38,149 nucleotides of DNA from an uncultured Lysobacterales bacterium. Its GTDB lineage: Bacteria; Pseudomonadota; Gammaproteobacteria; Xanthomonadales; SZUA-36. How positions within the stretch are numbered: the stretch's first letter is position 1; the number at the start of each line of letters is the position of its first letter. Positions 19,428 to 28,490 of this stretch are shown piece by piece. The notes beneath the pieces were generated by a model. That model was not told the DNA's origin. It was given only the letters and a program-made list of their open reading frames with translations, and made no database searches. A program made the position numbers and the translations under genes. Location: positions 1 through 38,149 of the forward strand of contig CAMYKC010000006.1 of NCBI GenBank assembly GCA_947258865.1, read 5' to 3'.

Positions 19428-21371
19428 TCAAGGTGTATACCAGATCGGTGAGGTGTAGGCTCTCTCCTGCAAGGTTGTCCAGACTTCGTCACCGAGCTTT
19501 ATGCCGTAGCGCTTGGCGTCGTAGACTACCCACCGGGGTGTTGGAATTTCAATCACGCGCGCGTAGTAAAACGCACTCTGATCCGGATCGAAATCGGGAT
19601 CTTCCCACAAGGTCATCAGTTCGGGATCGCCGATGGTGTTGGACCATGTTGCGTTCTCGAGATCGACGGTGTTTCCGACCGCAGGCAACTTGCCGTTGGC
19701 GCCCGGTTGACGCCGGTCGGTATCGCTCCAGGCCACGTCATAAACTCTCTCGTGGGTCTCGCCTTTACTGTCCAGCCAGCCTTTGACGATCTGAATGCGG
19801 TCGAGGTTGCCACTGAGCGGATCCTTCAGCGCGGCCACCAGGAATTTCGGCGATTGTCCCTTTGGTGCGGCGCTGAGGTCTCCACCCATCGGCACGCCCT
19901 TGGTATAGCCGACTTCCGCGGGGAGCCGGGTCGCGGCGTCCTGCTCGACGAAGTCCCAGCCGCCGAAGAAGCGCACCAGGATACGTGGCCCGGAGGTCGC
20001 GTAGACTTCCTTGCGCATCATGGCGTCCCAAATGGCTTCGCGTGTGTTCTCAGTGGCCCACACTCCTGCATAACCTGATGCAGACATCGCCCAACCATCA
20101 TATTGCCGGCCGGCGAACTTGGCCATCGGGTGGTCCCAACGCCCCGCTGACGGTTCCGTGCCCGCATGCTTGCCGATGTAGTTTTCTTCTTCCACAGCCG
20201 TCAGCCCGGTATGCGTGTCAGTGGAGCCGACCATGCCGAACTTATAGGGGTTCGTGCCGAACTTCTCCGCCAGTTTCAAACCGTCCTTCAATGCTTTTCG
20301 GGCGTATTCATAATTCAACATGTCCTCGGTCTTGACCACGGTGAGGTTCAGGTTACCCAGCGCCAGGGTTTCAAAATCCGCAAACTCGTCATCCGGAGAA
20401 AGGAACGGGTGGGTCTCGCCGTCACCCTTGATCTGGGTGACTTCGTAAAGCGGCTCCCAGCGGATACGTGCCTCCATGTAGTCGGCCCCGAGTTTTTTGC
20501 CGGTGGCGGGGTTGACCTCAACCGGGAACATGATGCCGTTGGACATATTGCCGTTGTGCGCCAGCGTCAGCACCTGGCCGCCGGTCTTCTCTTCGAAATT
20601 CGCCATCCATTTCCACAGGTCTTCCGGATTGAAGCTTTCGGCCGTGGTGTAGGGCACGATCTGGCGTGCGACGTCGCCGTCATCGCGGTATATCACATTG
20701 CGATGGAGATTATTGCCGTCCTCGGTGGACGTCCATTCGTAGCCGATGATGGCCGAAAAGCGTCCTGGCTCGTTGAAGGCTTCAGCAGTGTCAACCACGT
20801 CGTCCCAAATCGTCTTCTGAAAGCCGCGGTCGAGCACCACTTCGGGCACGTTGCCTTGCGAGAACCTGTTGATCACATCCATCGTGGCCTGGAAAGCGGT
20901 TTCACCGCCTTCATTGAACTGCTCATGCCATTTCCTGACCTGCGGATCACTCAACAGGCGTGGGTTGCCGGCAATAAAAACAAAAAAAAAAAAAAAAAAA
21001 TAGAAGTGATCGGCTACGACCAGCCAGTCCAGTGGGCGTGACAGTTTGAAGGGTATACCCGTGCTGGACACGACCTCTTCGCCGCGAGCCAGGCGGTAAG
21101 CATCAGCCACATCGACACTTGCTCCAAATCCCTTCGCATCGAGTGAATTATCTGTGTGCACGTGTGTATCGCCCCAAAACACCCGGGTCGGGAAATTCCG
21201 GCCGGCATAGGGAGAATAACTGGGCGCACGCACTACATTATCCGAGTCCTCGGGTATCGGAATCATTCCGACTGGGCTGGATTCGGCCGTTGCGCTGCTT
21301 GCGGCCATTACAACGAATACCGACGAAGCCAGTGTCGCCAGTGTGCGACCAGGATTCAGCATGATTTTCAT
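19428..21371 (-). CDS. Secreted DUF3604 (PHP-like) protein containing a poly(A)-encoded FFFFFF tract
   Basis: Signal peptide MKIMLNPGRTLATLASSVFVVMAASSATAES; VFWGDTHVHTDNSLDAKGFG...PLDWLVVADH; paralogous over its length to 21389..23308. Confidence 0.85.
   Translation of the reverse strand: MKIMLNPGRTLATLASSVFVVMAASSATAESSPVGMIPIPEDSDNVVRAPSYSPYAGRNFPTRVFWGDTHVHTDNSLDAKGFGASVDVADAYRLARGEEVVSSTGIPFKLSRPLDWLVVADHFYFFFFFFVFIAGNPRLLSDPQVRKWHEQFNEGGETAFQATMDVINRFSQGNVPEVVLDRGFQKTIWDDVVDTAEAFNEPGRFSAIIGYEWTSTEDGNNLHRNVIYRDDGDVARQIVPYTTAESFNPEDLWKWMANFEEKTGGQVLTLAHNGNMSNGIMFPVEVNPATGKKLGADYMEARIRWEPLYEVTQIKGDGETHPFLSPDDEFADFETLALGNLNLTVVKTEDMLNYEYARKALKDGLKLAEKFGTNPYKFGMVGSTDTHTGLTAVEEENYIGKHAGTEPSAGRWDHPMAKFAGRQYDGWAMSASGYAGVWATENTREAIWDAMMRKEVYATSGPRILVRFFGGWDFVEQDAATRLPAEVGYTKGVPMGGDLSAAPKGQSPKFLVAALKDPLSGNLDRIQIVKGWLDSKGETHERVYDVAWSDTDRRQPGANGKLPAVGNTVDLENATWSNTIGDPELMTLWEDPDFDPDQSAFYYARVIEIPTPRWVVYDAKRYGIKLGDEVWTTLQERAYTSPIWYTP
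20976..21000. repeat. Homopolymer tract AAAAAC(A)19
   Basis: Read directly: 20976-20980 AAAAA, 20981 C, 20982-21000 A x19. Confidence 0.98.
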
Positions 21372-21388
21372 GACTCTCTCCTGAAGGG

Positions 21389-23308
21389 TTATGGTGTGTA
21401 CCAAATTGGACTGGTGTAGGCGCGCTCCTGGTGGCTCAGAGGCACATCGGCTTCCATCTCCATGCCGAAAAACGCCTGGTCATAGCTCTGCCAGGTGGGT
21501 GTCGGGATTTCCATTACTCGCGCGTAGTATACGGCCGGAACCTCGGGATCGAAATCAGGATCGATCCACATTACGCGCAATTCCGCATCACCAATGTTGT
21601 TCAGGTAGGTGGCGTTCTGCTCGTCTACCGTGTTGCCCACTGGTGTTCGGCACCTTCCATCGTCGTCGATGGAGCGGCCGTCCGATACCGCGACGTCGTA
21701 GATTTTTTCATGGCGATTCCCTTTTCTGTCAACCCAGCCCTTGATGATCTGGATACGGTCCAGATTACCGGACCAGGGATCTTTCAATGCGCCGACCATG
21801 AACGTCGGAGCCTTTTTGCCGTCTGGCCTGGCTGGCATGTCGCCACCCATGGGTACACCTTTTTCATAACCAATGCTGACCACATCCGGCTTAAAGACAT
21901 CGTTCTCGGCGTAGTCCCAGCCACCAAAGAAGCGTACGGTGATTCGGGTGCCTGTGGTGGCGTAGGTCTCCTTTTTCTGCATTCCGTTGAAGATGCCCTC
22001 GCGGGTATTCTCTCGCGCCCAGACCGCCGCCAGGCCGGAGGCCAGGGTCTCGTATTCGTAGGTGGAATATTGATCATCACCAGTGAGTGACTTGATGACA
22101 TAGTGCTCATACCGGTCCGGCGAGGGTTCGGCCGTTGGCATCTTGCCCCAGAAATTCTCGTCGCGCGTTGCAGCGAGGGAGGTATGGGCATCCGTGCTGC
22201 CGACCATACCGAATTTGAACGGATTGGCGCCCAGTTTCAGTTCTTGTTGCAGACCGACCTGAAGAGCCGTGCGCGCGTATTCATACTGCAGCATCCAGTC
22301 TTCCTTGGGCTTCGTTCCGGCGATGTCGGCCTTGTCCCAGGTGCCGTAGTCCGCGAATTCATCCTCGGTGGAAAGGAATGGGTGGGCTTCGCCGTCGCCC
22401 TTGATCTGGGTGACCTCGTACAGCGGTTCCCACTTCATTCGGGCTTCGGCGTAGTCGCGATCGATCTTCCGGCCGTTGAGCCGCTCGATGGAGAACATCA
22501 ATCCGTTGGACATATTGCCGTTATGCGGAATGGCCATGATCCGGCCGCCAACTTTTTCCTCATAGTCCGCCATGTACTTCCACAGGTCTTCCGGGTCCAT
22601 CGACTGATACGCGGTGAAGGGTATCACCCGTGATGCCCTGCGTCCGTCGTCCCTGAAAATGACTACGCGGTGCAGGTTGCTCGGGGTTTCCGCGGTGTTA
22701 AGCGAAGTCCATTCGAAACCGATCAGCGCGGTGAATTGGCCCGGGTTGTCATGCGCCTCGGCAGCCTCGATCTGGCGGTCCCAGACCGAACGCTGCATCG
22801 CCGGGCTCTTTATCGGATCACCGGTGAACATGGTGCCGGCCCACTCACGAAAGGCCTCATAGCCTTGACCGGCGTTAACCATCTCGTACCACCTTTTGCC
22901 GCTCTTGGTGGCCAGCAGGTCGGGGTTACCTTCCGCGATAAAGGGTGCGAGCCCCAGCGCTTCCGCGTGGTCGGACACCACGAGGAAATCCAGCGGCCTG
23001 ATCAGGCGGGCTCGCTGCCCGGTGCTGGTCAATACCTCTTCCCCCTTGGCAAAGCGGTAGGCTTCATCAGGCCCCAGGCGGTTGCCAATCATGCCCGAAT
23101 CCGAGGAGTAGCGGGTGTGCAGGTGGGTATCGCCCCAGTAAACACCTTCGGCGAAATCGCTGTTCCGCACAGTTCGTTCTACATAGGGGGAGTAGATCTT
23201 CTCTTTTTCAGCAATATCTGCGGCAGTTGGAGAAATATCGGTTTGGGAAATAGCTGAGCCTGGCAAGATGATCAAGCCTGCTAACATCATTAAACACTTT
23301 CTTTTCAT
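21389..23308 (-). CDS. Secreted DUF3604 (PHP-like) protein
   Basis: Signal peptide MKRKCLMMLAGLIILPGSAIS; GVYWGDTHLHTRYSSDSGMIGNRLGPDEAYRFAKGEEV...PLDFLVVSDHAEALGLAPFIAEGNP; same C-terminus QERAYTSPIWYTP as its neighbour. Confidence 0.88.
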   Translation of the reverse strand: MKRKCLMMLAGLIILPGSAISQTDISPTAADIAEKEKIYSPYVERTVRNSDFAEGVYWGDTHLHTRYSSDSGMIGNRLGPDEAYRFAKGEEVLTSTGQRARLIRPLDFLVVSDHAEALGLAPFIAEGNPDLLATKSGKRWYEMVNAGQGYEAFREWAGTMFTGDPIKSPAMQRSVWDRQIEAAEAHDNPGQFTALIGFEWTSLNTAETPSNLHRVVIFRDDGRRASRVIPFTAYQSMDPEDLWKYMADYEEKVGGRIMAIPHNGNMSNGLMFSIERLNGRKIDRDYAEARMKWEPLYEVTQIKGDGEAHPFLSTEDEFADYGTWDKADIAGTKPKEDWMLQYEYARTALQVGLQQELKLGANPFKFGMVGSTDAHTSLAATRDENFWGKMPTAEPSPDRYEHYVIKSLTGDDQYSTYEYETLASGLAAVWARENTREGIFNGMQKKETYATTGTRITVRFFGGWDYAENDVFKPDVVSIGYEKGVPMGGDMPARPDGKKAPTFMVGALKDPWSGNLDRIQIIKGWVDRKGNRHEKIYDVAVSDGRSIDDDGRCRTPVGNTVDEQNATYLNNIGDAELRVMWIDPDFDPEVPAVYYARVMEIPTPTWQSYDQAFFGMEMEADVPLSHQERAYTSPIWYTP

Positions 23309-23560
23309 CGTTCTCTCCTTTTGAAGCACAATAACAGCTCCACATCCTCAGGACACCAAACAGTGGCGAAAAGTCTTTTGCATTTGTGACCGCCTTGATT
23401 GTATTTCTGATCCGTCTCCCAATTCCCTGACACGCATCAGCTGTAATGTCAATCGTCTTACAAATCCTTCCTGCCATTTCTTTGCCACTTTCTGGCCGTA
23501 GCGGTGCCTTTTGTACTTGCTGTAATGACTGCGGCAGGTTTCGCTAAGTAATTGCTGTGC

Positions 23561-23589
23561 TTGACATTCGCCAAGGAAATCACTATTGT
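23561..23589 (+). promoter_or_regulatory. Putative sigma70 promoter of the dcw cluster (Pmra)
   Basis: TTGACA (23561-23566), 17-nt spacer, TATTGT (23584-23589). Confidence 0.65.
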
Positions 23590-23634
23590 GCAATTCAGTG
23601 GGTATTTGTGGGAATTAGTGTAGGATAAGTGGGA
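23588..23634 (+). promoter_or_regulatory. MraZ-type operator: phased GTG(GGW) repeats
   Basis: GTG at 23588, 23598, 23608, 23618, 23629; GTGGGT-ATTT-GTGGGA-ATTA-GTGTAG...GTGGGA immediately upstream of mraZ. Confidence 0.7.
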
Positions 23635-23639
23635 AGACA

Positions 23640-24092
23640 GTGTATTTTGGTGAGACCGCCATCAACCTGGACGCAAAAGGGCGTCTGGCCATACCGATGC
23701 GCTACCGGGATTCGATCCTTGAAGCGCACGGTGGAAAGCTGGTGCTTACCTACAGCGCGTTCGATTCCGGCGCACTCTATCTCTACCCGGAGCAGGAGTG
23801 GGAACGGGTTCGCGACGAAGTGACGAGCTTGAGCACGTTCAACCCGGGTCATCGCAGCCTGCAAAGAAAACTGGTGGGGAGTGCAAGTGCCGTTGAACCG
23901 GATACGAACGGCCGGATTCAACTGCCGCAGACGCTGCGGCAAGTGGCAGGCCTTGAAAAGCGGGTCGTGTTGCTGGGGATGGGTGACCGTTTCGAAATTT
24001 GGAATGAGACGATTCTGAACCAGAAGAGGGTAGAAGAAGAACGCAGTCTTGACGAAGCTGCATCAGAAGAAATGGCTCGCCTGGTTCTTTAA
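23640..24092 (+). CDS. mraZ: Transcriptional regulator MraZ
   Basis: YFGETAINLDAKGRLAIPMRYRD...GALYLYPEQEWERV...ASAVEPDTNGRIQLPQTLRQVAGL; GTG start. Confidence 0.95.
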   Translation: MYFGETAINLDAKGRLAIPMRYRDSILEAHGGKLVLTYSAFDSGALYLYPEQEWERVRDEVTSLSTFNPGHRSLQRKLVGSASAVEPDTNGRIQLPQTLRQVAGLEKRVVLLGMGDRFEIWNETILNQKRVEEERSLDEAASEEMARLVL

Positions 24093-24128
24093 GGCGACTA
24101 AGACGGCCAGAGGTGCACGACGGAGTAG

Positions 24129-25058
24129 ATGAGCGATTACCAACACCGGCCAGTGTTACTGGAAGAAGTGGTGGAAGCGCTCAACATCCGGCCCGACGGG
24201 AAGTACCTTGACGGCACCTTTGGCAGAGGAGGACATAGCCGGGCGATATTGGCCCGCTTGTCCAGGAAAGGCTGCTTGTTGTCCCTGGACAGGGACCCGG
24301 AGGCGGTAGCCGCCGGAGAGAATGCGCTGGGAAGTGATCCGCGTTTCTCCATCGTCCTCGGCAACTTTGCAGATATGGAACGCTACGTCCGTGAATGGGG
24401 CGTTGTTGAAGGCCTGGATGGCATCTTGCTGGATCTTGGGGTTTCTTCACCGCAACTGGACAATCCGGATCGGGGGTTCTCCTTTATGGGGGACGGCCCA
24501 CTGGATATGCGTATGAACCCATTACAGGGTGTATCGGCCAAAGAGTGGTTGGCTGAAGCGCCGGAACGGGAATTGACCCGCGTGTTTTGGGAGTTCGGAG
24601 AGGAGCGCTTTGCGCGCAGGATTGCCAGGAGCATCGTGATGACCCGGCAGAAGCAGCGGCTGGAGACAACAGGTCAGTTGGCGAGATTGATTGAAAGTAC
24701 GATAGGCCGCCGGGAAAAAAATAAACATCCAGCAACACGATGTTTTCAGGCAATCCGAATTTTTATAAATGATGAATTAACCAACCTGAAAAAAGGTTTG
24801 GATTCAGCAATAAGGTTGTTGCGCCCGGGAGGACGGCTGGTGGTAATCAGCTTTCATTCCCTCGAGGACCGCCTGGTCAAGCGGACGTTCAGAGAAGCCG
24901 TACGACCAGGAAAGGTCCGAAAAAACATACCGCAGCATCCGGATCTGAAACCTGTACTGAAACTGGTTGGTAAAGCTGTCAAAGCCTCTGAGACCGAACT
25001 CTCCGTCAATCCCCGTGCACGAAGCGCTGTCATGAGGATTGCGGAGAAACTCGGTTGA
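24129..25058 (+). CDS. rsmH: 16S rRNA (cytosine1402-N4)-methyltransferase
   Basis: HRPVLLEEVVEALNIRPDGKYLDGTFGRGGHSRAIL...DGILLDLGVSSPQLDNPDRGFSF. Confidence 0.97.
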   Translation: MSDYQHRPVLLEEVVEALNIRPDGKYLDGTFGRGGHSRAILARLSRKGCLLSLDRDPEAVAAGENALGSDPRFSIVLGNFADMERYVREWGVVEGLDGILLDLGVSSPQLDNPDRGFSFMGDGPLDMRMNPLQGVSAKEWLAEAPERELTRVFWEFGEERFARRIARSIVMTRQKQRLETTGQLARLIESTIGRREKNKHPATRCFQAIRIFINDELTNLKKGLDSAIRLLRPGGRLVVISFHSLEDRLVKRTFREAVRPGKVRKNIPQHPDLKPVLKLVGKAVKASETELSVNPRARSAVMRIAEKLG

Positions 25059-25324
25059 ATTTACGACTTGTTTTTACTCTAATCGCACTGGCTGCTGTCA
25101 TCTGCAGCGCTTTGGGGGTCGTTTATACCCGCCATGAAAGCCGGCGATCTGCCGTTCAGCTGGGCTCGCTGGAAGATCAGCGTGATTCGTACATCGCCGA
25201 GTGGAGCCGTCTTCAGCTCGAACAGGCCGTGCTCTCGGATGCGAGCCAGGTCGAAAGCAAGGCACGCAGGCAGCTTCGAATGAAATCTCCCGGCGATACC
25301 GTGATCCTGGTGATTGAGCCATGA
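25055..25324 (+). CDS. ftsL: Cell division protein FtsL
   Basis: Short bitopic protein: N-terminal TM then coiled-coil-like region, between rsmH and ftsI; TTG start overlapping rsmH stop. Confidence 0.85.
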   Translation: MNLRLVFTLIALAAVICSALGVVYTRHESRRSAVQLGSLEDQRDSYIAEWSRLQLEQAVLSDASQVESKARRQLRMKSPGDTVILVIEP

Positions 25325-27030
25325 GCTCCAGGCAGGCTCAGATAGCACCCGTGAGCAGGCTTTATGCGTTCTTATTGCTATTTCTTCTGTGCTCCGTCGC
25401 CCTGGTCGCCCGGGCGGTCAATCTCCAGATCGTGGACACGGAATTCCTGCAGGATCAGGGCGAGGCCCGTTACCTCAGAGAGGTCATAGTTCCGACCCGT
25501 CGCGGCAATATTCTCGATCGAAATGGTGAACCGCTTGCGGTCAGCACGCCGGTGGATTCTGTCTGGGTCAATCCGCAAGAATTGTTGCAAACCCCGGAAG
25601 ACATAGAACCTCTGGCCCGCGTGCTGGGCTTCGAGGCGGATGAAATCGAACGCCGCCTGACGCAAAGGTCGACCCGGGAATTCGTCTGGCTGCGCAGGAG
25701 ATTACGCCCGGATGTCGCTTCCGAAATCGAATCAATGGGGATTCATGGCGTATACCTGCAAAAAGAATATCGCCGGTTCTACCCAGCCAGCGAAGTCGCT
25801 TCGCATCTGATCGGATTCACCAATATCGATGACGTGGGACAGGAAGGCCTGGAGCTGGCTTACAACGATTGGTTGCAGGGAAAGCCTGGACTGAAACGCG
25901 TTATCAGGGACCGGCTTGGCCGAACCGTTGAGCACGTAGAGCTCATTCGGGAATCCCTGCCAGGCAATGATCTCAGCCTGACTATTGATCGCCGCCTGCA
26001 GTACCTCGCTTACCGTGAGCTCAAGCGCACCGTGCTCAAACACGGTGCGCGCTCCGGTAGCGTTGTTTTGCTGGATGTGCAATCGGGTGAAGTGCTGGCC
26101 ATGGTAAACCAGCCTTCATACAACCCGAATCGTTCCAATATAGACAGCGACGGATTGCGAAACCGCGCAATTACTGATGTCTTCGAGCCGGGATCGGTCA
26201 TGAAGCCTTTTGCGGTTGCATCCGCACTGGAAACCGGCAGGTGGACGCCAACCACCCCGATCGATACAACGCCAGGCAGAATCAATATTTCCGGTCATAC
26301 GATCAGTGATCATCACAATTACGGCCCCATCGACCTGACCCGTCTCATCACCAAGTCATCCAATGTCGCTGCAACCAAGGTGGCGCTGGATCTCGAACCG
26401 GAACACCTGTGGAGCACCTATGATCGTTTTGGTTTCGGTGATGTGACCGGAACGGGATTTCCCGGTGAGTCGGCCGGTGTGTTGAGAAATCACAGGCGTT
26501 GGCGCCGTGTGGAACAGGCTACCTTGTCCTACGGTTACGGGATATCCGTGACCGCATTGCAGCTTGCCACTGCATTCGCGGCGTTGGCCGACGATGGAAG
26601 ATTGCGCCGGCCCAGCCTGGTCATGGGCGCAACGAATCCGCCGACGTCCGTGCTCGATCCGGAGATTGCCCGCCAGGTTGCAGTGATGCTCGAAACGGTG
26701 ACCGGGCCTGAAGGAACCGGCAAGTCAGCGCGGGTGAACAATTACCGGATTTCCGGCAAGACAGGCACGTCCCGCAAGGCCAGCGCCGCAGGTTACGCAT
26801 CGCGGTACATAGCCAGTTTTGCCGGGTTTGCCCCCTCGAGCGTTCCCCGGTTGGTTGGAGTGGTGGTGATCAATGATCCGTCGGGTGAGCAATACTATGG
26901 CGGGCTGGTAGCCGCACCGCTGTTTTCGACCGTTATGGATGGCGCTTTGCGCCTCCTGAACGTCCCACCGGACGACTACGATGGAATGGTCGCGAACCTT
27001 AAACAGGATAACGCGAGGGGTGACCCGTGA
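25321..27030 (+). CDS. ftsI: Peptidoglycan D,D-transpeptidase FtsI (PBP3)
   Basis: TM + GNILDRNGEPLAVSTPVDSVWVNP; catalytic EPGSVMKPF (SxxK), SSN, GKTGTS. Confidence 0.96.
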   Translation: MSSRQAQIAPVSRLYAFLLLFLLCSVALVARAVNLQIVDTEFLQDQGEARYLREVIVPTRRGNILDRNGEPLAVSTPVDSVWVNPQELLQTPEDIEPLARVLGFEADEIERRLTQRSTREFVWLRRRLRPDVASEIESMGIHGVYLQKEYRRFYPASEVASHLIGFTNIDDVGQEGLELAYNDWLQGKPGLKRVIRDRLGRTVEHVELIRESLPGNDLSLTIDRRLQYLAYRELKRTVLKHGARSGSVVLLDVQSGEVLAMVNQPSYNPNRSNIDSDGLRNRAITDVFEPGSVMKPFAVASALETGRWTPTTPIDTTPGRINISGHTISDHHNYGPIDLTRLITKSSNVAATKVALDLEPEHLWSTYDRFGFGDVTGTGFPGESAGVLRNHRRWRRVEQATLSYGYGISVTALQLATAFAALADDGRLRRPSLVMGATNPPTSVLDPEIARQVAVMLETVTGPEGTGKSARVNNYRISGKTGTSRKASAAGYASRYIASFAGFAPSSVPRLVGVVVINDPSGEQYYGGLVAAPLFSTVMDGALRLLNVPPDDYDGMVANLKQDNARGDP

Positions 27031-28490
27031 GTTGTCCCATGAGCGTACAGACGTTGCTTGAAGGCTGGTGCGATGACGTTCCTGACGTGATCATTAGCGG
27101 AATTGAACTGGATTCGCGCCGGGTAGGCCCCGGTCAGGCGTTTATCGCAGTTGCAGGCGCCAGCACGCACGGTATGTCGCATGTGGCGCAGGCCGAAGCG
27201 CGCGGCGCTTCAGTGGTGATTCACGACGGTTTGGCCGAAGTCCCCGATATCGGAATTCCTTTGGTCCTGGTGCCGGACCTGGGTGAGCAGTTGTCCGGTT
27301 TGGGTGCCCGCTTTTTTCATAATCCTTCGGACCAGTTGATCATCGCGGGCGTCACCGGGACCAATGGAAAAACGTCCACTGCTCATTACATTGCCCAGTC
27401 CTGGCAGCGAGACAGCGCCGATGCGGGCATTATCGGAACGATTGGCTATGGGGCGCTCAACGCGCTGAAGCCCGCTGATATGACGACCCCGGACCCGATT
27501 TCGCTGCAGGCCATGCTGGCCGAGTGCATCGATGACGAGATCGACAAGGTGGCGATGGAAGTCTCGTCGCATGCCCTGGATCAGGGCCGTTGCGCCGACG
27601 TGGCTTTCGACGCTGCCGTTTTCACCAACCTGAGCCGCGACCATCTCGACTATCACGGAACGATGGAGGCCTACACGTCAGCCAAGCGCCGCTTGTTTAC
27701 TGACTGCCATCCCCGTTTCGCCGTCATCAATCAGGATGATGCCGTCGGCAAGCGTTTGTTGAACGAAATCGGTAACGGCACGCAGGTGTTCAGCTACGGC
27801 ACCAATGGTTCCAGTGAACTGCGGGGATCGATTCTGCAAATGAATTCGGCGGGGATGACGCTAAAGATCACCAGCCCCTGGGGTGGTGGCGAAGTGCACA
27901 CCTGCCTGCTTGGATCTTTCAACCTTTCCAACCTGCTGGCGGCCGCGGGGACGCTGGCTTTGCTGGGCATGCCATGGGGCCAGGTGATGTATCAACTCGA
28001 AATGATGCACGCCGTTCCAGGCCGCATGCATTGCCTGGGTGGCGAATTCGATCAACCTGTCGTGGTCGTGGATTACGCACATACGCCGGATGCACTGGGC
28101 CAGGCACTGACGGCGTTGCGTTCGCATCTCCACGGCCACCTGGTGTGTGTTTTTGGTTGTGGCGGCGACCGGGATGCCGGTAAACGGCCAATGATGGCCC
28201 GCGTTGCGGAGTCCCTGGCGGACCGGATCATCCTCACTTCGGACAACCCGCGCAGAGAGAATCCCGCGGATATATTCAATGACATGCAGGCCGGTCTGCT
28301 GCATCCGGCTGATGCGCAGATTGTCGAAGATCGGGGTACGGCAATCCGGCAGGCAATAGAAAAAAGTGGTCCTGGCGATATCGTGCTGGTAGCAGGTAAA
28401 GGCCATGAAGCCTGGCAGGAATCGCAAGGGCAGAAAATTCCATTCAGCGATGAGGCTGCGGTTCGGGCTGTGCTGGAGGACGCCGCGTGA
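27027..28490 (+). CDS. murE: UDP-N-acetylmuramoyl-tripeptide synthetase MurE (meso-DAP type)
   Basis: GVTGTNGKTSTAHY, SHALDQGRC, VVVDYAHTPDAL, ILTSDNPRRENP (DNPR motif of DAP-type MurE). Confidence 0.96.
   Translation: MSCPMSVQTLLEGWCDDVPDVIISGIELDSRRVGPGQAFIAVAGASTHGMSHVAQAEARGASVVIHDGLAEVPDIGIPLVLVPDLGEQLSGLGARFFHNPSDQLIIAGVTGTNGKTSTAHYIAQSWQRDSADAGIIGTIGYGALNALKPADMTTPDPISLQAMLAECIDDEIDKVAMEVSSHALDQGRCADVAFDAAVFTNLSRDHLDYHGTMEAYTSAKRRLFTDCHPRFAVINQDDAVGKRLLNEIGNGTQVFSYGTNGSSELRGSILQMNSAGMTLKITSPWGGGEVHTCLLGSFNLSNLLAAAGTLALLGMPWGQVMYQLEMMHAVPGRMHCLGGEFDQPVVVVDYAHTPDALGQALTALRSHLHGHLVCVFGCGGDRDAGKRPMMARVAESLADRIILTSDNPRRENPADIFNDMQAGLLHPADAQIVEDRGTAIRQAIEKSGPGDIVLVAGKGHEAWQESQGQKIPFSDEAAVRAVLEDAA

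Noticed and set aside
20166-21041. 291-aa plus-strand ORF ending in KKKKKK
   Set aside because: Antisense to the DUF3604 gene; the lysines are just the poly(A) run read on the other strand.
23348-23593. Small minus-strand ORF between DUF3604 and mraZ (81 aa)
   Set aside because: Overlaps the dcw promoter and operator region, has no recognisable domain or convincing RBS; more likely intergenic.
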